The notes below the pieces were generated by a model. That model worked only from the letters and a program-made list of their open reading frames with translations. It searched no databases and was not told the DNA's origin. This document shows positions 8,065-18,342 of a DNA stretch of 64,000 nt, piece after piece. The stretch's first letter is position 1. Each line of letters opens with the position of its first letter. The DNA lies in the NCBI GenBank assembly GCA_002726205.1, contig PBSL01000004.1:55803-119802 (forward strand). Reading direction: 5' to 3'. The position numbers and the translations under genes were made by a program. This DNA comes from Planctomycetaceae bacterium. GTDB lineage: Bacteria > Planctomycetota > Planctomycetia > Planctomycetales > Planctomycetaceae.

Positions 8065-9219
8065 ATGTATCAATCGTTTTTCGGCTTGCACCACCATCCA
8101 TTTCCCGCCTCCCCGGATCCGTCATCACTTGTGGCGTACGGAAATCTCAGCAGTCAACTCGGCCAGTTGGCCAACTGCCTGACCTCCGGCCAGGGCATCG
8201 CGGTACTGACCGGTCCCTCCGGATCCGGCAAGACGCTCTGCGTCCTCACCCTCGTCCGGGATCTGACCGACTCACTTGTCGGAGTCTGTCTCCGCACCGG
8301 GCAGTTCGAACAGCCCGGGGATTTGCTCAAGGCCCTGCTGCACGGTCTGGGACGTCCCTACACACCTCGTGACGGCCAGGATCTTCGTCTGGCCGTCTCC
8401 GACGCGATCCACGGGTTGCCCGCTCAAGCCGAGGGAATCCTGCTCAGTGTTGATGAGGCCCACTTGCTGGAATGGCCGGTTCTGGAAGAATTGCGTGGGC
8501 TCACCAATCACGACATCCAGGGCCGCCCGCTGGTCCGACTCCTGCTGGCCGGTCAATGCTCATTGGACGAGAGGCTCGCCGATCCACGAATGGAAGGACT
8601 TTATCAACGCGTCCGCGCACAGGTGCGACTGGAATCGTTGACCCGTGGAGAATCTCAAGATTATCTGCGATCACGACTCCGTTTTGCCGGCGCCGATCCG
8701 GCAACGATCATGACCGAGGAGGCCTTCGAATTGTTGGCCACCGTCTGTGACGGATCCCCTCGGAGCCTGAATCATCTCGCCAACGCCAGCCTGCAGCGAG
8801 CTGCCTGGACCGTCACGCGACCGGTCACTCGTCGCGAGGTGCTTGAAGCATTGACCGAATCCCGGCGACTCCCATTGCAGTTCTCCGAGCCAGCCACCCC
8901 GTTGAACACTCCCGACCAGCCTCGGGAACAAGTTCTCTCACCGTCGCCGGTCACGATGAAGCAGACCGACGATGGCCTCTGCTCGGTTGAAGTCGGTGCG
9001 CCGATGGAAACCAGCCAGGATTCACCCGGCGAAGACGTTCCACCGTCTCCCGCCGAAACCGATTCGGTGCCAGCCTCGGTCGAGATCACCGAATTCGACA
9101 TCGTGCTTCCTGAGTCGGCCCCGGCCCACGAAGAACACGAGCGTCCTCGCCCCCACACCGGGCTGTTCGCACGTCTCAGGAATGGCAAGAGCAAGGCATC
9201 CCGCTCCGGCGACGAATAA
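8065..9219 (+). CDS. ExeA/GspA-like AAA ATPase
   Basis: AAA+ ATPase of the ExeA type (384 residues). It opens with MYQSFFGLHHHPFPASPDP, the hallmark N-terminus of ExeA-like ATPases, which fixes the start at 8065 although the frame stays open far upstream. Walker A GPSGSGKT lies at ~50-57 and Walker B LLSVDEAHLL at ~126-135, with an AAA lid (SPRSLNHLANASL) near 235. The last ~120 residues are acidic, proline-rich and probably disordered, ending in a basic tail. ExeA proteins help assemble type II secretion secretins, but similar ATPases are used in other membrane processes and no secretion genes adjoin it. Function here is not determined. Confidence 0.85.
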   Translation: MYQSFFGLHHHPFPASPDPSSLVAYGNLSSQLGQLANCLTSGQGIAVLTGPSGSGKTLCVLTLVRDLTDSLVGVCLRTGQFEQPGDLLKALLHGLGRPYTPRDGQDLRLAVSDAIHGLPAQAEGILLSVDEAHLLEWPVLEELRGLTNHDIQGRPLVRLLLAGQCSLDERLADPRMEGLYQRVRAQVRLESLTRGESQDYLRSRLRFAGADPATIMTEEAFELLATVCDGSPRSLNHLANASLQRAAWTVTRPVTRREVLEALTESRRLPLQFSEPATPLNTPDQPREQVLSPSPVTMKQTDDGLCSVEVGAPMETSQDSPGEDVPPSPAETDSVPASVEITEFDIVLPESAPAHEEHERPRPHTGLFARLRNGKSKASRSGDE

Positions 9220-9246
9220 GTCGACCAGACGCCGCCGTGACAGCTG

Positions 9247-9272
9247 TCCCGAAACTTTCCCGCTTCGGGAAA
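9247..9272. other. overlapping alternative hairpins
   Basis: TTTCCCG (9256-9262), CTT, CGGGAAA (9266-9272) forms a perfect 7-bp hairpin. An alternative stem pairs TCCCGAA (9247-9253) with TTCGGGA (9264-9270). The two stems share bases and exclude each other. The hairpin is followed by A rather than T residues, so it is not a canonical terminator for the upstream gene. It lies in the 159-base leader of the phosphate-uptake pair. Confidence 0.4.
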
Positions 9273-9378
9273 AAACTTCCCCGCGGAACTTGCCAAGACA
9301 GTCCTCGTCGATACACTGGGCGGCGCATCGAGAATTCGGTTCGACTCCGCTTTTTCTGACACGACGTCGAAGACGGTC

Positions 9379-10053
9379 ATGAGCCTCATTCAACAGGTCT
9401 TTGGAAGCTCTCCCTTCCAACCGCTCGTGGAACACTCCGGGAAGGTGCACGAGTGCGTTGCGCTGGTCAAGCCGCTGATGCAGGCCTTGATCGCCAGAGA
9501 CCACGACGAGGTTCACCGTCTGCACGACAACGTTTCGAAGCTCGAATATGAAGCGGACCAGATCAAGCATCGAATCCGTGAGCAGTTGCCAAGGCGGTTT
9601 TTTCTTCCCGTTTCACGCGAGGATCTCGATCGCTTCCTGCATTGCCAGGACAACATCGCCGACGGTGTCGAAGACTTTGCCGTCATTCTCGTCATCCGCC
9701 GAACACAGATTCACGAACGGCTGACCTCGGCTTTTATCGAGATTGTCGATCAGGTGGTGCAGGTGGCCAACACCATGCACGCCGCGTCATCGGCACTAAT
9801 TGACCTGGCTGAAACCTCATTCGAAGGAGCCGGTGCCCAGAATATCCTGACCCTGATCGGGAACCTGGGCGAGGAAGAATGGAAAGCCGACCGTCTCCAG
9901 CGGAAGCTCAGCCAGCAAATGTACGAGATGGAAAGCGACCTCGATCCGGTCACCCTCTCGTTTTATGAGAAGATCCAGCTGGCCCTGGGTGCAATCGCTG
10001 ACTCCGCGGAAAACACTGGTGACATGCTGCGGGCAATGATCGTCAAAGGGTAG
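9379..10053 (+). CDS. DUF47 (PhoU-like) accessory protein of Pit transporter
   Basis: 224-residue all-helical DUF47/TIGR00153 protein, distantly related to PhoU. These proteins are usually encoded beside a PiT-family low-affinity phosphate permease and are thought to modulate it. Recognisable stretches are LEYEADQIKHRIREQLPRRF and HCQDNIADGVEDFAVIL, typical of the family's N-terminal helix bundle. The PiT permease gene starts 35 bases downstream on the same strand, supporting a two-gene operon. No strong Shine-Dalgarno is seen before the ATG. Confidence 0.9.
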   Translation: MSLIQQVFGSSPFQPLVEHSGKVHECVALVKPLMQALIARDHDEVHRLHDNVSKLEYEADQIKHRIREQLPRRFFLPVSREDLDRFLHCQDNIADGVEDFAVILVIRRTQIHERLTSAFIEIVDQVVQVANTMHAASSALIDLAETSFEGAGAQNILTLIGNLGEEEWKADRLQRKLSQQMYEMESDLDPVTLSFYEKIQLALGAIADSAENTGDMLRAMIVKG

Positions 10054-10088
10054 CGAAACCCTCCCAGGCTACAGGACGTACAACGGCA

Positions 10089-11480
10089 GTGGACGGAACT
10101 TGGCTGCTCCTGATTGTGCCGGCAGGTCTCGGCTTCTATATGGCCTGGAACATCGGGGCCAACGATGTCGCCAACTCGATGGGTTGCGCGGTGGGTTCGA
10201 AGTCGATCACCATTCGCAACGCGGTGATCGCCGCGGCGCTGTGCGAGTTTCTCGGGGCCGTGCTCGTCGGGGCGCACGTCACCGACACCATTCGCAAGGG
10301 CATCGTCCGACCCGAGGCGGTCGGCATCGTCGCCAATGACAAGCCGGCGGACCAGCAGCAGGCTGAAGAGACGTCCGAATCGCCGGCCCCGGCTTCACCC
10401 CGGACGACCACCGGCCAACAACTCTCCCCCGGCGCCTTCAAGCTGGCGATCGGCATGGCTTGCTCGCTACTGGCAGCCGCCGTCTGGCTGCACACGGCCA
10501 GCTATTTCGGGATGCCGGTTTCGACCACCCACTCGATTGTCGGAGCTGTCACGGGTTTCGGCCTGCTGGCGTTCGGATTCGACTCGATCCACTGGACGAA
10601 GATGGGAGAAATCGTCGCCAGCTGGTTCATTTCTCCGATCCTCGGTGGCCTGATCGCCTTCGTGCTCTTCAAACTGATCCTGGCCACGATCCTCGGTCGC
10701 CAGACCCCGACACGTGCCGCCATCCGCTTTGCCCCCTTCCTGATCTTTGTCGTCGGCTTCGTGATGGCACTCTCGATCCTCTGGAAAGGTCTCAAACACC
10801 TGATCCAGGAACAGCAAGGTGTGCTCCCCGAATGGATAACCGGGGGCAATTCCGACACCGCCGCCCTCACGATCTCGGCCGGCTGCGGACTTCTCTCCTT
10901 CATCGCCGCCCAGGCCTACCTCCGTCACAAACTCAAGAATCGCTCCTCCGAGCCTCTCCCCGATCAACTCGAGCTGGTCGAACGCATGTTCGCCCCCCTG
11001 GTCGTGATCACCTCCTGCTGTGTCGCCTTCTCGCATGGCGCCAACGACGTGGCCAACTCGGTCGGGCCGCTGGCCGCCGTCGTCGACATCGTCAACACCG
11101 GCGACGTGCAGTCGAGGGTGCCGGTGCCGATGTGGGTCCTGGGCCTGGGCGGGGTTGGTATCGTGATCGGGCTGGCCACCTACGGGTACCGGGTGATGAC
11201 GACCGTCGGCGAGAAAATCACCCATTTGACCCCGTCTCGCGGAATGGCCGCCGACACCGCGGCGACGATCGTCGTTCTGGCCTGCAGCCGGATGGGGCTG
11301 CCCGTCTCGACCACGCACACCCTGGTCGGCTCGATTCTCGGGGTCGGCCTGGCCCGGGGTCTGGGCAGCGTCGACCGTACGGTGACACGCAACATCTTCG
11401 GTGGCTGGTTGATCACCGTCCCGGTGTCCGCCATCCTGTCGGCGGTGCTCTACCTGATCGCCATCGCCGTGCTCGGCTAG
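10089..11480 (+). CDS. inorganic phosphate transporter, PiT family
   Basis: Inner-membrane low-affinity phosphate (metal-phosphate) permease, 463 residues with about 10 hydrophobic segments. The duplicated PiT signature appears twice, GANDVANSMG at ~24 and HGANDVANSVGPLA at ~317, and the repeated PVSTTH motif follows each half. A ~45-residue hydrophilic, glutamine- and proline-rich linker sits near residues 82-118. Translation begins at a GTG (10089); the next in-frame ATG (10140) would cut into the first membrane helix. It follows the DUF47 gene by 35 bases. Confidence 0.94.
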   Translation: MDGTWLLLIVPAGLGFYMAWNIGANDVANSMGCAVGSKSITIRNAVIAAALCEFLGAVLVGAHVTDTIRKGIVRPEAVGIVANDKPADQQQAEETSESPAPASPRTTTGQQLSPGAFKLAIGMACSLLAAAVWLHTASYFGMPVSTTHSIVGAVTGFGLLAFGFDSIHWTKMGEIVASWFISPILGGLIAFVLFKLILATILGRQTPTRAAIRFAPFLIFVVGFVMALSILWKGLKHLIQEQQGVLPEWITGGNSDTAALTISAGCGLLSFIAAQAYLRHKLKNRSSEPLPDQLELVERMFAPLVVITSCCVAFSHGANDVANSVGPLAAVVDIVNTGDVQSRVPVPMWVLGLGGVGIVIGLATYGYRVMTTVGEKITHLTPSRGMAADTAATIVVLACSRMGLPVSTTHTLVGSILGVGLARGLGSVDRTVTRNIFGGWLITVPVSAILSAVLYLIAIAVLG

Positions 11481-11531
11481 ACCGGGCCTGCCGATCTCCC
11501 GCACTGACCCCCCAGAGGCTTCCCCTCAGCC

Positions 11532-12662
11532 ATGCAAGATCCACGCATCGACACACTCGCACGCACCCTCCTGGATCATAGCTGTCGCCTGCAGGCCGGC
11601 GAGAAGATCCTGATCGAGGCCTTCGACCTGCCCGACCCGGCCCTGGTCTGTGCCCTGGTCGAATTGGCTGCGGAACGAGGCGGGTTGCCGGTCGTCAGTT
11701 GTAAGAGCAACTCTGTCCTGAGAAGTCTCTATCGCAGGGCCACCGCCGAGAGCATGGCATTGTGCGGATCGATCGAACGCAGCCGGATGCAACAGATGGA
11801 CTGCTACGTTGGAATCCGCGGCGCCGCCAACAGCAACGGGTTCGCCGACGTGCCGGCAGAACAAATGGACCTCTACCAGCAGCACTGGTGGCACACCGTC
11901 CACAGTGAGATTCGTGTGCCCGACACCCGCTGGGTCGTCCTGCGTTACCCGACGGCGTCGATGGCCCAGTCGGCAAAAATGAGTACCGAGGCATTCGAGG
12001 ACTTCTTCTTCGACGTCTGCACGGCCGACTATGCGCGGATGGCCGAGGACCTCAAGCCGCTGCAGGCGCGCATGGAAGCGGCCGACCGCGTGCAGATCAT
12101 CGCACCGGGAACAGATCTTTCCTTCTCGATCAAGGACATCCCGGTCATTCCCTGCTCGGGCGGACGCAACATCCCCGACGGAGAGTGCTTCACGGCCCCC
12201 GTGCGAGACAGCGTCAATGGGACCATCACTTTCAACACGCAGTCGCTCTACCAGGGCACCGTCTTCGACGCGATCCGATTCACGTTCGCCGACGGCAAGA
12301 TTGCCGCTGCTGAATGCGGGGGCGAAACCGAACGACTCAACGCGATTCTCGATGCCGATGAAGGGGCCCGTTACATCGGCGAGTGGTCCCTGGGAACCAA
12401 CAACCGCGTCCGGCATCCGATGCTCGACACGCTCTTCGACGAGAAGATCGGCGGATCATTCCACCTGACTCCCGGGCAGGCCTACGACGAAGCCGACAAC
12501 GGCAACCGCAGCCGGATTCACTGGGACCTGGTCCTGATCCAGACCCCCGCCTACGGTGGCGGCGAGATCCACTTCGACGGCGAACTCGTCCGCAAGGACG
12601 GCCGGTTCCTGCCCGAGGACCTGCAGCCGCTCAATCACGGCCTCGACGAGAGTGTTTCCTGA
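11532..12662 (+). CDS. M29-family aminopeptidase
   Basis: Metal-dependent aminopeptidase of the thermophilic M29 (AmpS/PepS) family, cytoplasmic, 376 residues. Family features are DGECFTAPVRDSVNGTI, corresponding to the conserved GEVFTAP segment with a metal-binding Glu, and the C-terminal metal-site region with GARYIGEWSLGTNN, the HLTPGQAYDEADN stretch and SRIHWDLVLI. Length fits the family (~370-410). The gene begins 51 bases after the PiT gene, so read-through from the phosphate operon is possible, but no functional link is evident. It converges on the acyl-CoA-dehydrogenase-like gene 15 bases downstream. Confidence 0.9.
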   Translation: MQDPRIDTLARTLLDHSCRLQAGEKILIEAFDLPDPALVCALVELAAERGGLPVVSCKSNSVLRSLYRRATAESMALCGSIERSRMQQMDCYVGIRGAANSNGFADVPAEQMDLYQQHWWHTVHSEIRVPDTRWVVLRYPTASMAQSAKMSTEAFEDFFFDVCTADYARMAEDLKPLQARMEAADRVQIIAPGTDLSFSIKDIPVIPCSGGRNIPDGECFTAPVRDSVNGTITFNTQSLYQGTVFDAIRFTFADGKIAAAECGGETERLNAILDADEGARYIGEWSLGTNNRVRHPMLDTLFDEKIGGSFHLTPGQAYDEADNGNRSRIHWDLVLIQTPAYGGGEIHFDGELVRKDGRFLPEDLQPLNHGLDESVS

Positions 12663-12677
12663 CCAGCGGCGGGCCTT

Positions 12678-13766
12678 TCAGCAGTCCGCCACGCCGGCGA
12701 ATTCCCGCAGTTGTGCGTCGACGACGACCTGGGGACAACTCCACACGAGGAAGAACATCGCCTCGCGGACTGCACGCGACGCCGGGTGTGTCGAGGTGAA
12801 CCCGGCTCCTTTTGTCGCCGCCAGGTAGGCCTGCGACGCGCGAAGAACGAACGAGTTGCTCCGCTGCCGCAACGATTCGTTGGAAAACACCGGGTCAGTA
12901 CTACTGACCTGTTCACCCGAGGCCGCCAGCAGGTCGGCCACGATCGCGTCCTGTTCGGCGATCAGCGGCTGGAGAATCTTCTCCAGCTCGGGACGCCGCT
13001 GCGTTTCCCTGACGAGGCCATCCAGGCTGGCGGCACCGCTGCCCATCGCCAGGGCCGAGGTGCCCAGTGATCCCGTCCCCCCCCGGCCCCCGCTGTTCAT
13101 CACGGCCTCGACCGGACCAGCAACCAGTCGAGATTGATCGACGAAGACATGCTCGAGTTGAATCGGGACCGTCTGCGAGGCGTCCAGGGCCAGCAGCGAT
13201 TCGGCAGCCAACACGCTGACGCCTTCGGAATCCATCGGCAAGGCGACCAGCACCTGCCGTCCGTCGTCACAGGTGCCCCCCAGCAGGACCCAGTCGGCAA
13301 ACGCGGCCCCGGTCACCCAGGGCACCACTCCGTCGAGGCGAAAACCACCGTCGACGATTTCGACGGCCACCACCGGCTTGGCCAGGTGTTGACGAGAGGT
13401 CGTCAGGTGCGAGATTCCGACCGTGGCGAATCGATCCGAATCAGTCAACGCCGGCAGAAGTTCCTGTTTCAGTGGTTCATTCTCCGACAAGGCAAATCGC
13501 TGGCAGGCCGCATTGCGCTGCGTCAGCACGAATGTCGTTGGCAAACAGGCCCGGGCAAGATTCAGGTAACCCTCGATCAATGCCGATCCTGAGAATTCTT
13601 CACCGCCATAGATGCGGGGAATCACCCATCCGAGCACGCCGGCCTCGTCGAGCAACCGCAGCGACTTGGTCGGCCATGCCGACACATCGTCGAGTTCTCC
13701 GGTGTGATCCCCGAGTCCATCCAGGATCTCGAGCAGACGTGCGACGGGTTGTGGCCAGGTCGACAT
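12678..13766 (-). CDS. acyl-CoA dehydrogenase family protein
   Basis: 362-residue protein with the acyl-CoA dehydrogenase layout: an N-terminal helical domain (GVLGWVIPRIYGGEEFSGSA), a middle beta domain with TVGISHLTTSR and GFRLDGVVPWVTGAAFADWV, and a C-terminal four-helix region. The middle-domain signature normally seen as T(E/S)PxAGSD is strongly diverged, and I cannot identify a clear catalytic Glu in the C-terminal domain. It is therefore best called a family member of unknown substrate. Its ATG lies 2 bases after the stop of the small TPR gene, indicating co-transcription. Confidence 0.82.
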   Translation of the reverse strand: MSTWPQPVARLLEILDGLGDHTGELDDVSAWPTKSLRLLDEAGVLGWVIPRIYGGEEFSGSALIEGYLNLARACLPTTFVLTQRNAACQRFALSENEPLKQELLPALTDSDRFATVGISHLTTSRQHLAKPVVAVEIVDGGFRLDGVVPWVTGAAFADWVLLGGTCDDGRQVLVALPMDSEGVSVLAAESLLALDASQTVPIQLEHVFVDQSRLVAGPVEAVMNSGGRGGTGSLGTSALAMGSGAASLDGLVRETQRRPELEKILQPLIAEQDAIVADLLAASGEQVSSTDPVFSNESLRQRSNSFVLRASQAYLAATKGAGFTSTHPASRAVREAMFFLVWSCPQVVVDAQLREFAGVADC

Positions 13767-13768
13767 GA

Positions 13769-14074
13769 TCAGAGAGATTCCAGGAATTCGTTGATTTCCT
13801 GCCGGGCGTGATCGTCACCGTCGCGGGACGCCACCGCGATGCCGGCCACCAGAACGCTGCGGGCCTCGTCGGAACGGCCCAGACCGGCCAGCAACTGACC
13901 CCGCTGAAACCAGGCCGTCACGTAATCCGGATGCACGTCGGTCAGCCGTTCCAGCCGCGAGACCGCTTCGACCGGGTCTCCTTCCGACGCGCAGGCCATC
14001 GCAACCGCGTAAATGAGAAACACGTCGTCAGGATCGGCCTCGAGCAACAGCTCGAGTTCATCACGCGTGGGCAT
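13769..14074 (-). CDS. small tetratricopeptide-repeat protein
   Basis: 101-residue, almost all-helical protein with about two TPR-like units (DPDDVFLIYAVAMACASEGD and HPDYVTAWFQRGQLLAGLGR). TPR proteins are protein-binding scaffolds; no partner can be read from the sequence apart from coupling to the downstream acyl-CoA-dehydrogenase-like gene, whose ATG follows 2 bases after this stop. No signal peptide or membrane segment is visible, so it is probably cytoplasmic. The 263 bases upstream, shared with the divergent htrA-like gene, show no recognisable operator. Confidence 0.8.
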   Translation of the reverse strand: MPTRDELELLLEADPDDVFLIYAVAMACASEGDPVEAVSRLERLTDVHPDYVTAWFQRGQLLAGLGRSDEARSVLVAGIAVASRDGDDHARQEINEFLESL

Positions 14075-14337
14075 TCGGGTTGTTCCGGTTTTGCGGATTC
14101 ACCGGTCGTAACGGCTGGCCACTTATACCGCCCGAACAGTCGCTACAGGCGGTTCACCAGTCCGGTCTCGCACCGCGACTCTCATCGTTATGCGTAATCG
14201 CCCCAGCGATTTCAAGCACGCCCGGTTCGATTGCCGATTCAGGACTGTGCGGAAAGCCGATGGAGCGACCTGTCCGCGGGCCAAAGGATGTCTGGCCAGT
14301 CCGATGAGACCACCGCCCGACACTCACAGTTGCTCCA

Positions 14338-15687
<1,350 letters not shown>

Positions 15688-15738
15688 TGCCCGCGGATGG
15701 GTACAATCGGCGGTGTCCTCGTTCAGTGGAGTTCCCTC

Positions 15739-16692
15739 GTGCCGTTGGCGACGTTTGGCCCACACCGTGACGGTGAGTTTGCGCTGATCGACTGGATCCG
15801 CAGGCATGTCGATCCACACCCCCGTCTGACGGTCGGAATCGGAGACGATGCAGCGGCCCTGGACCTGGGCGACGAGCAACTGGCGCTCGTCGCCACCGAC
15901 ATGCTGGTCGAGGGGGTCCACTTCCTGTTCTCCGAGGCAACCCCCGAACAGGTCGGGCACAAGGCGTTGGCCGTCAATCTCAGTGACATCGCCGCCATGG
16001 CCGGCATCCCGGTCGCTGCCGTTGTCTGCCTGGCACTGCCCCGCAGCGAAGGCCAGGAACTGGGTCGGCGGCTACACAGCGGCCTGGCCCGACTGGCCCA
16101 ACAGATCGGCGTTGCGGTGGCCGGCGGAGACACCACCAGTACCGACGGCCCGCTGGTGATCAGCGTCACCGTGATCGGTCTGTCGCCTCCGCAGGGACCG
16201 GTTCTCCGCAGCGGCGCCCGCCCAGGCGACCGGTTGCTGGTCACCGGCCCACTGGGTAGCAGCCGGTCAGGTCACCATCTCGATTTTCATCCGCGACTCG
16301 ACGAAGCCCGTTGCCTGCTGCAGTCAGGCGGCCTGCACGCCCTGATCGATATCAGTGACGGTCTCGCCGCGGACCTGTATCACCTGCTCGATGAAAGCCG
16401 CGTTGGCGCCCGAGTCAGAGCAAGCGATATCCCAATGCGACCAGTTCCTGCCGGAACCCATGATGGCCGCACGCCTCTTGACCATGCCCTCTGTGATGGG
16501 GAGGATTTTGAGCTTCTTGCCGCCGTGGAACCGACTGCCGCCGAAGCACTGCTCGCCGCGTCCCCGATCAGCGACTTGACCTGCATAGGCCAGATCACCA
16601 GCGGTACCGCTGCCGAACTCGAAATGCCTGACGGCCGAGTCCTTCCGCTCCCACGGATCGGTTACACACACCCGTTCGACCCCGGGACCTGA
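15739..16692 (+). CDS. thiL: thiamine-monophosphate kinase
   Basis: Phosphorylates thiamine monophosphate to thiamine pyrophosphate, the last step of de novo TPP synthesis. Landmarks are GEFALIDWIRR at the N-terminus, VGIGDDAAAL (metal/nucleotide site), ATDMLVEGVHFLF, the KALAVNLSDIAAMAG signature, GGDTTSTDGPLVISVTVIG and DISDGLAADLYHL. I prefer the GTG at 15739 because GGAG stands 7 bases upstream and the product then begins just before the conserved GEF motif; an ATG at 15697 in frame is the alternative. No TPP riboswitch was recognised upstream. Convergent with rpoN. Confidence 0.92.
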   Translation: MPLATFGPHRDGEFALIDWIRRHVDPHPRLTVGIGDDAAALDLGDEQLALVATDMLVEGVHFLFSEATPEQVGHKALAVNLSDIAAMAGIPVAAVVCLALPRSEGQELGRRLHSGLARLAQQIGVAVAGGDTTSTDGPLVISVTVIGLSPPQGPVLRSGARPGDRLLVTGPLGSSRSGHHLDFHPRLDEARCLLQSGGLHALIDISDGLAADLYHLLDESRVGARVRASDIPMRPVPAGTHDGRTPLDHALCDGEDFELLAAVEPTAAEALLAASPISDLTCIGQITSGTAAELEMPDGRVLPLPRIGYTHPFDPGT

Positions 16693-16735
16693 CCGGCCAG
16701 GTCCACGTCTTCAAGGCCGACCGCCCATCGACGGG

Positions 16736-18268
16736 CTAGTACTCCCGTCGTTGCCGCGAGGAAGGAATTCCCAGCTTCTTGCGGTACTTGGTGACCGTTC
16801 GTCGGGCGAGTTCAAATCCCTGGGCTCCCAGGGCGTCGACAAGGGCATCGTCGGACAACGGACGCGACTTGTCTTCGTTGTCGATGATCTCTTTCATCTT
16901 CAGCCGGATGATCTCCCAGGCCACGTCCTCTCCATCGGCTGTTGTCGTGCCCCCACCGAAAAACGACTTCAGTGAGAACAGTCCCCGCGGCGTCTGGATC
17001 CATTTTCCGTCGACGGCCCGCGACACGGTTGTCACATGAACCTCGACCACGTCGGCGACCTGTTGCATCTTCAGCGGTACGATTGCCTCGGGCCCGTCCT
17101 CGAGAAATCCCGTCTGGCGATCGATGATCACCTGGGCCACCCGTTTGACCGTATTCGCCCGCTGCTCGATGGCCTCCATCAACCAGCGGGCCGACTCGAG
17201 CTTCTTCTTCAGATAGTCGCGGGTCTGACGATCGACACCGCCGCTGAGCATCTCCATGTACTGGCGGCTCAACCGCAGTCGCGGTTGGCGCTCGTCCTCC
17301 AACTGGACCAACCAGCGACCGCCCTCATCGCGGCCGACCGTGAGATCGGCTTTGACGCGACGCGTGACCTCGTGTTCGAAACGTCGGCCGGGAAAAGGAT
17401 CCAGGTGCAGCAGGATTTCCCGGGCGGCCTTGATCAACTCGATCGAATACCCCGTCTTTCGCTGGATCACCGGAAGCCTGTTGCCACCGAGTTCGTCGAG
17501 ATGACTGCTGATCAGCGTTGTCAGCACGTCCCGAAAAGGGGTCGCCTCGGTCAACTGTAACAGCAGGCATTCCCGGACATCCCGGGCTCCCACGCCGCGA
17601 GGCTCGAGTTGCTGGATCAATCGCAGGACATCGAGCGATTCCTCGGTCGTGACCTGACGACCGTACACCTGCACGACCTCGGCCAGCGTGCTCTGCAGGC
17701 GGCCGTTGTGGTCGAGGTTACCGATCAGGTACTCGCCAAATGCCCGCAGGGGCTCGTCGAGTTCCACGACACCCCACTGCTCGAGCAAGAACTCGAGCAA
17801 AGACGGTTCCCGGGCCGTCATATTGGCCATCGTGTCCAGGTAGCGCTCTCCGGCGTCCTGGACACGGTTGACCGACGGCTTTCCGGCCGAATGCGCGTTG
17901 TCTTCCCACAAATCGCTGTAAGCTTCCTTGAGCCGTTCGACGTCATCGTCATCGCTGCTTACGTCATCGACAACCGGTTCGTCCTGCTCCCGGTCCACTT
18001 CGCCGCTCTCACTCTCGCTCTCGGTCTTGGCCTCTGACGGATCGGCTGTCACATCGGGGCCGGTCGCATCTTCCGACTCGGTGACCTCCCCCTCGCGGCC
18101 CTCGTCCTCCAACGCCACATTTTCCTCGATCTCCTGCTCGATCCGTTCTTCGAGTTCCTCCCGCTGCATCTGCAGGATTTCCATCGACTGGATCATCCTC
18201 GGAGCCAGCTTCATCTGCTGGCTCTGATGCTGGCCCATCCGCACGTGTTGGGAGAGCTGAAGAGGCAT
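16736..18268 (-). CDS. rpoN: RNA polymerase sigma-54 factor
   Basis: Sigma-54 directs RNA polymerase to -24/-12 promoters and needs bacterial enhancer-binding ATPases for melting. The 510-residue protein has region I, Q/M/L-rich (QQMKLAPRMIQSMEILQMQ), an acidic region II (~55-115), the core-binding domain, and the DNA-binding part with the HTH (VADVVEVHVTTVSRAVDGKWI). It ends in the RpoN box ARRTVTKYRKKLG near 485-497. No enhancer-binding protein gene adjoins it. A plausible target promoter exists in this window at 30790-30805. Confidence 0.96.
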   Translation of the reverse strand: MPLQLSQHVRMGQHQSQQMKLAPRMIQSMEILQMQREELEERIEQEIEENVALEDEGREGEVTESEDATGPDVTADPSEAKTESESESGEVDREQDEPVVDDVSSDDDDVERLKEAYSDLWEDNAHSAGKPSVNRVQDAGERYLDTMANMTAREPSLLEFLLEQWGVVELDEPLRAFGEYLIGNLDHNGRLQSTLAEVVQVYGRQVTTEESLDVLRLIQQLEPRGVGARDVRECLLLQLTEATPFRDVLTTLISSHLDELGGNRLPVIQRKTGYSIELIKAAREILLHLDPFPGRRFEHEVTRRVKADLTVGRDEGGRWLVQLEDERQPRLRLSRQYMEMLSGGVDRQTRDYLKKKLESARWLMEAIEQRANTVKRVAQVIIDRQTGFLEDGPEAIVPLKMQQVADVVEVHVTTVSRAVDGKWIQTPRGLFSLKSFFGGGTTTADGEDVAWEIIRLKMKEIIDNEDKSRPLSDDALVDALGAQGFELARRTVTKYRKKLGIPSSRQRREY

Positions 18269-18342
18269 GAGGAAAGTGTCCGTTGAGTCGACGGGCCGAA
18301 AGGCCCGTGATGTCGAAGATACGGCCAGTCACGACCTGGATT

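Noticed and set aside
9338..9362. GGTTCGACTCC resembling a tRNA T-loop.
   Set aside because: The stem pairs only over about three bases and no cloverleaf fits the surrounding sequence.
13077..13084. C8 run in the acyl-CoA-dehydrogenase-like gene as a phase-variation tract.
   Set aside because: Runs of eight are expected by chance at this GC content and the gene is not of a type usually phase-varied.
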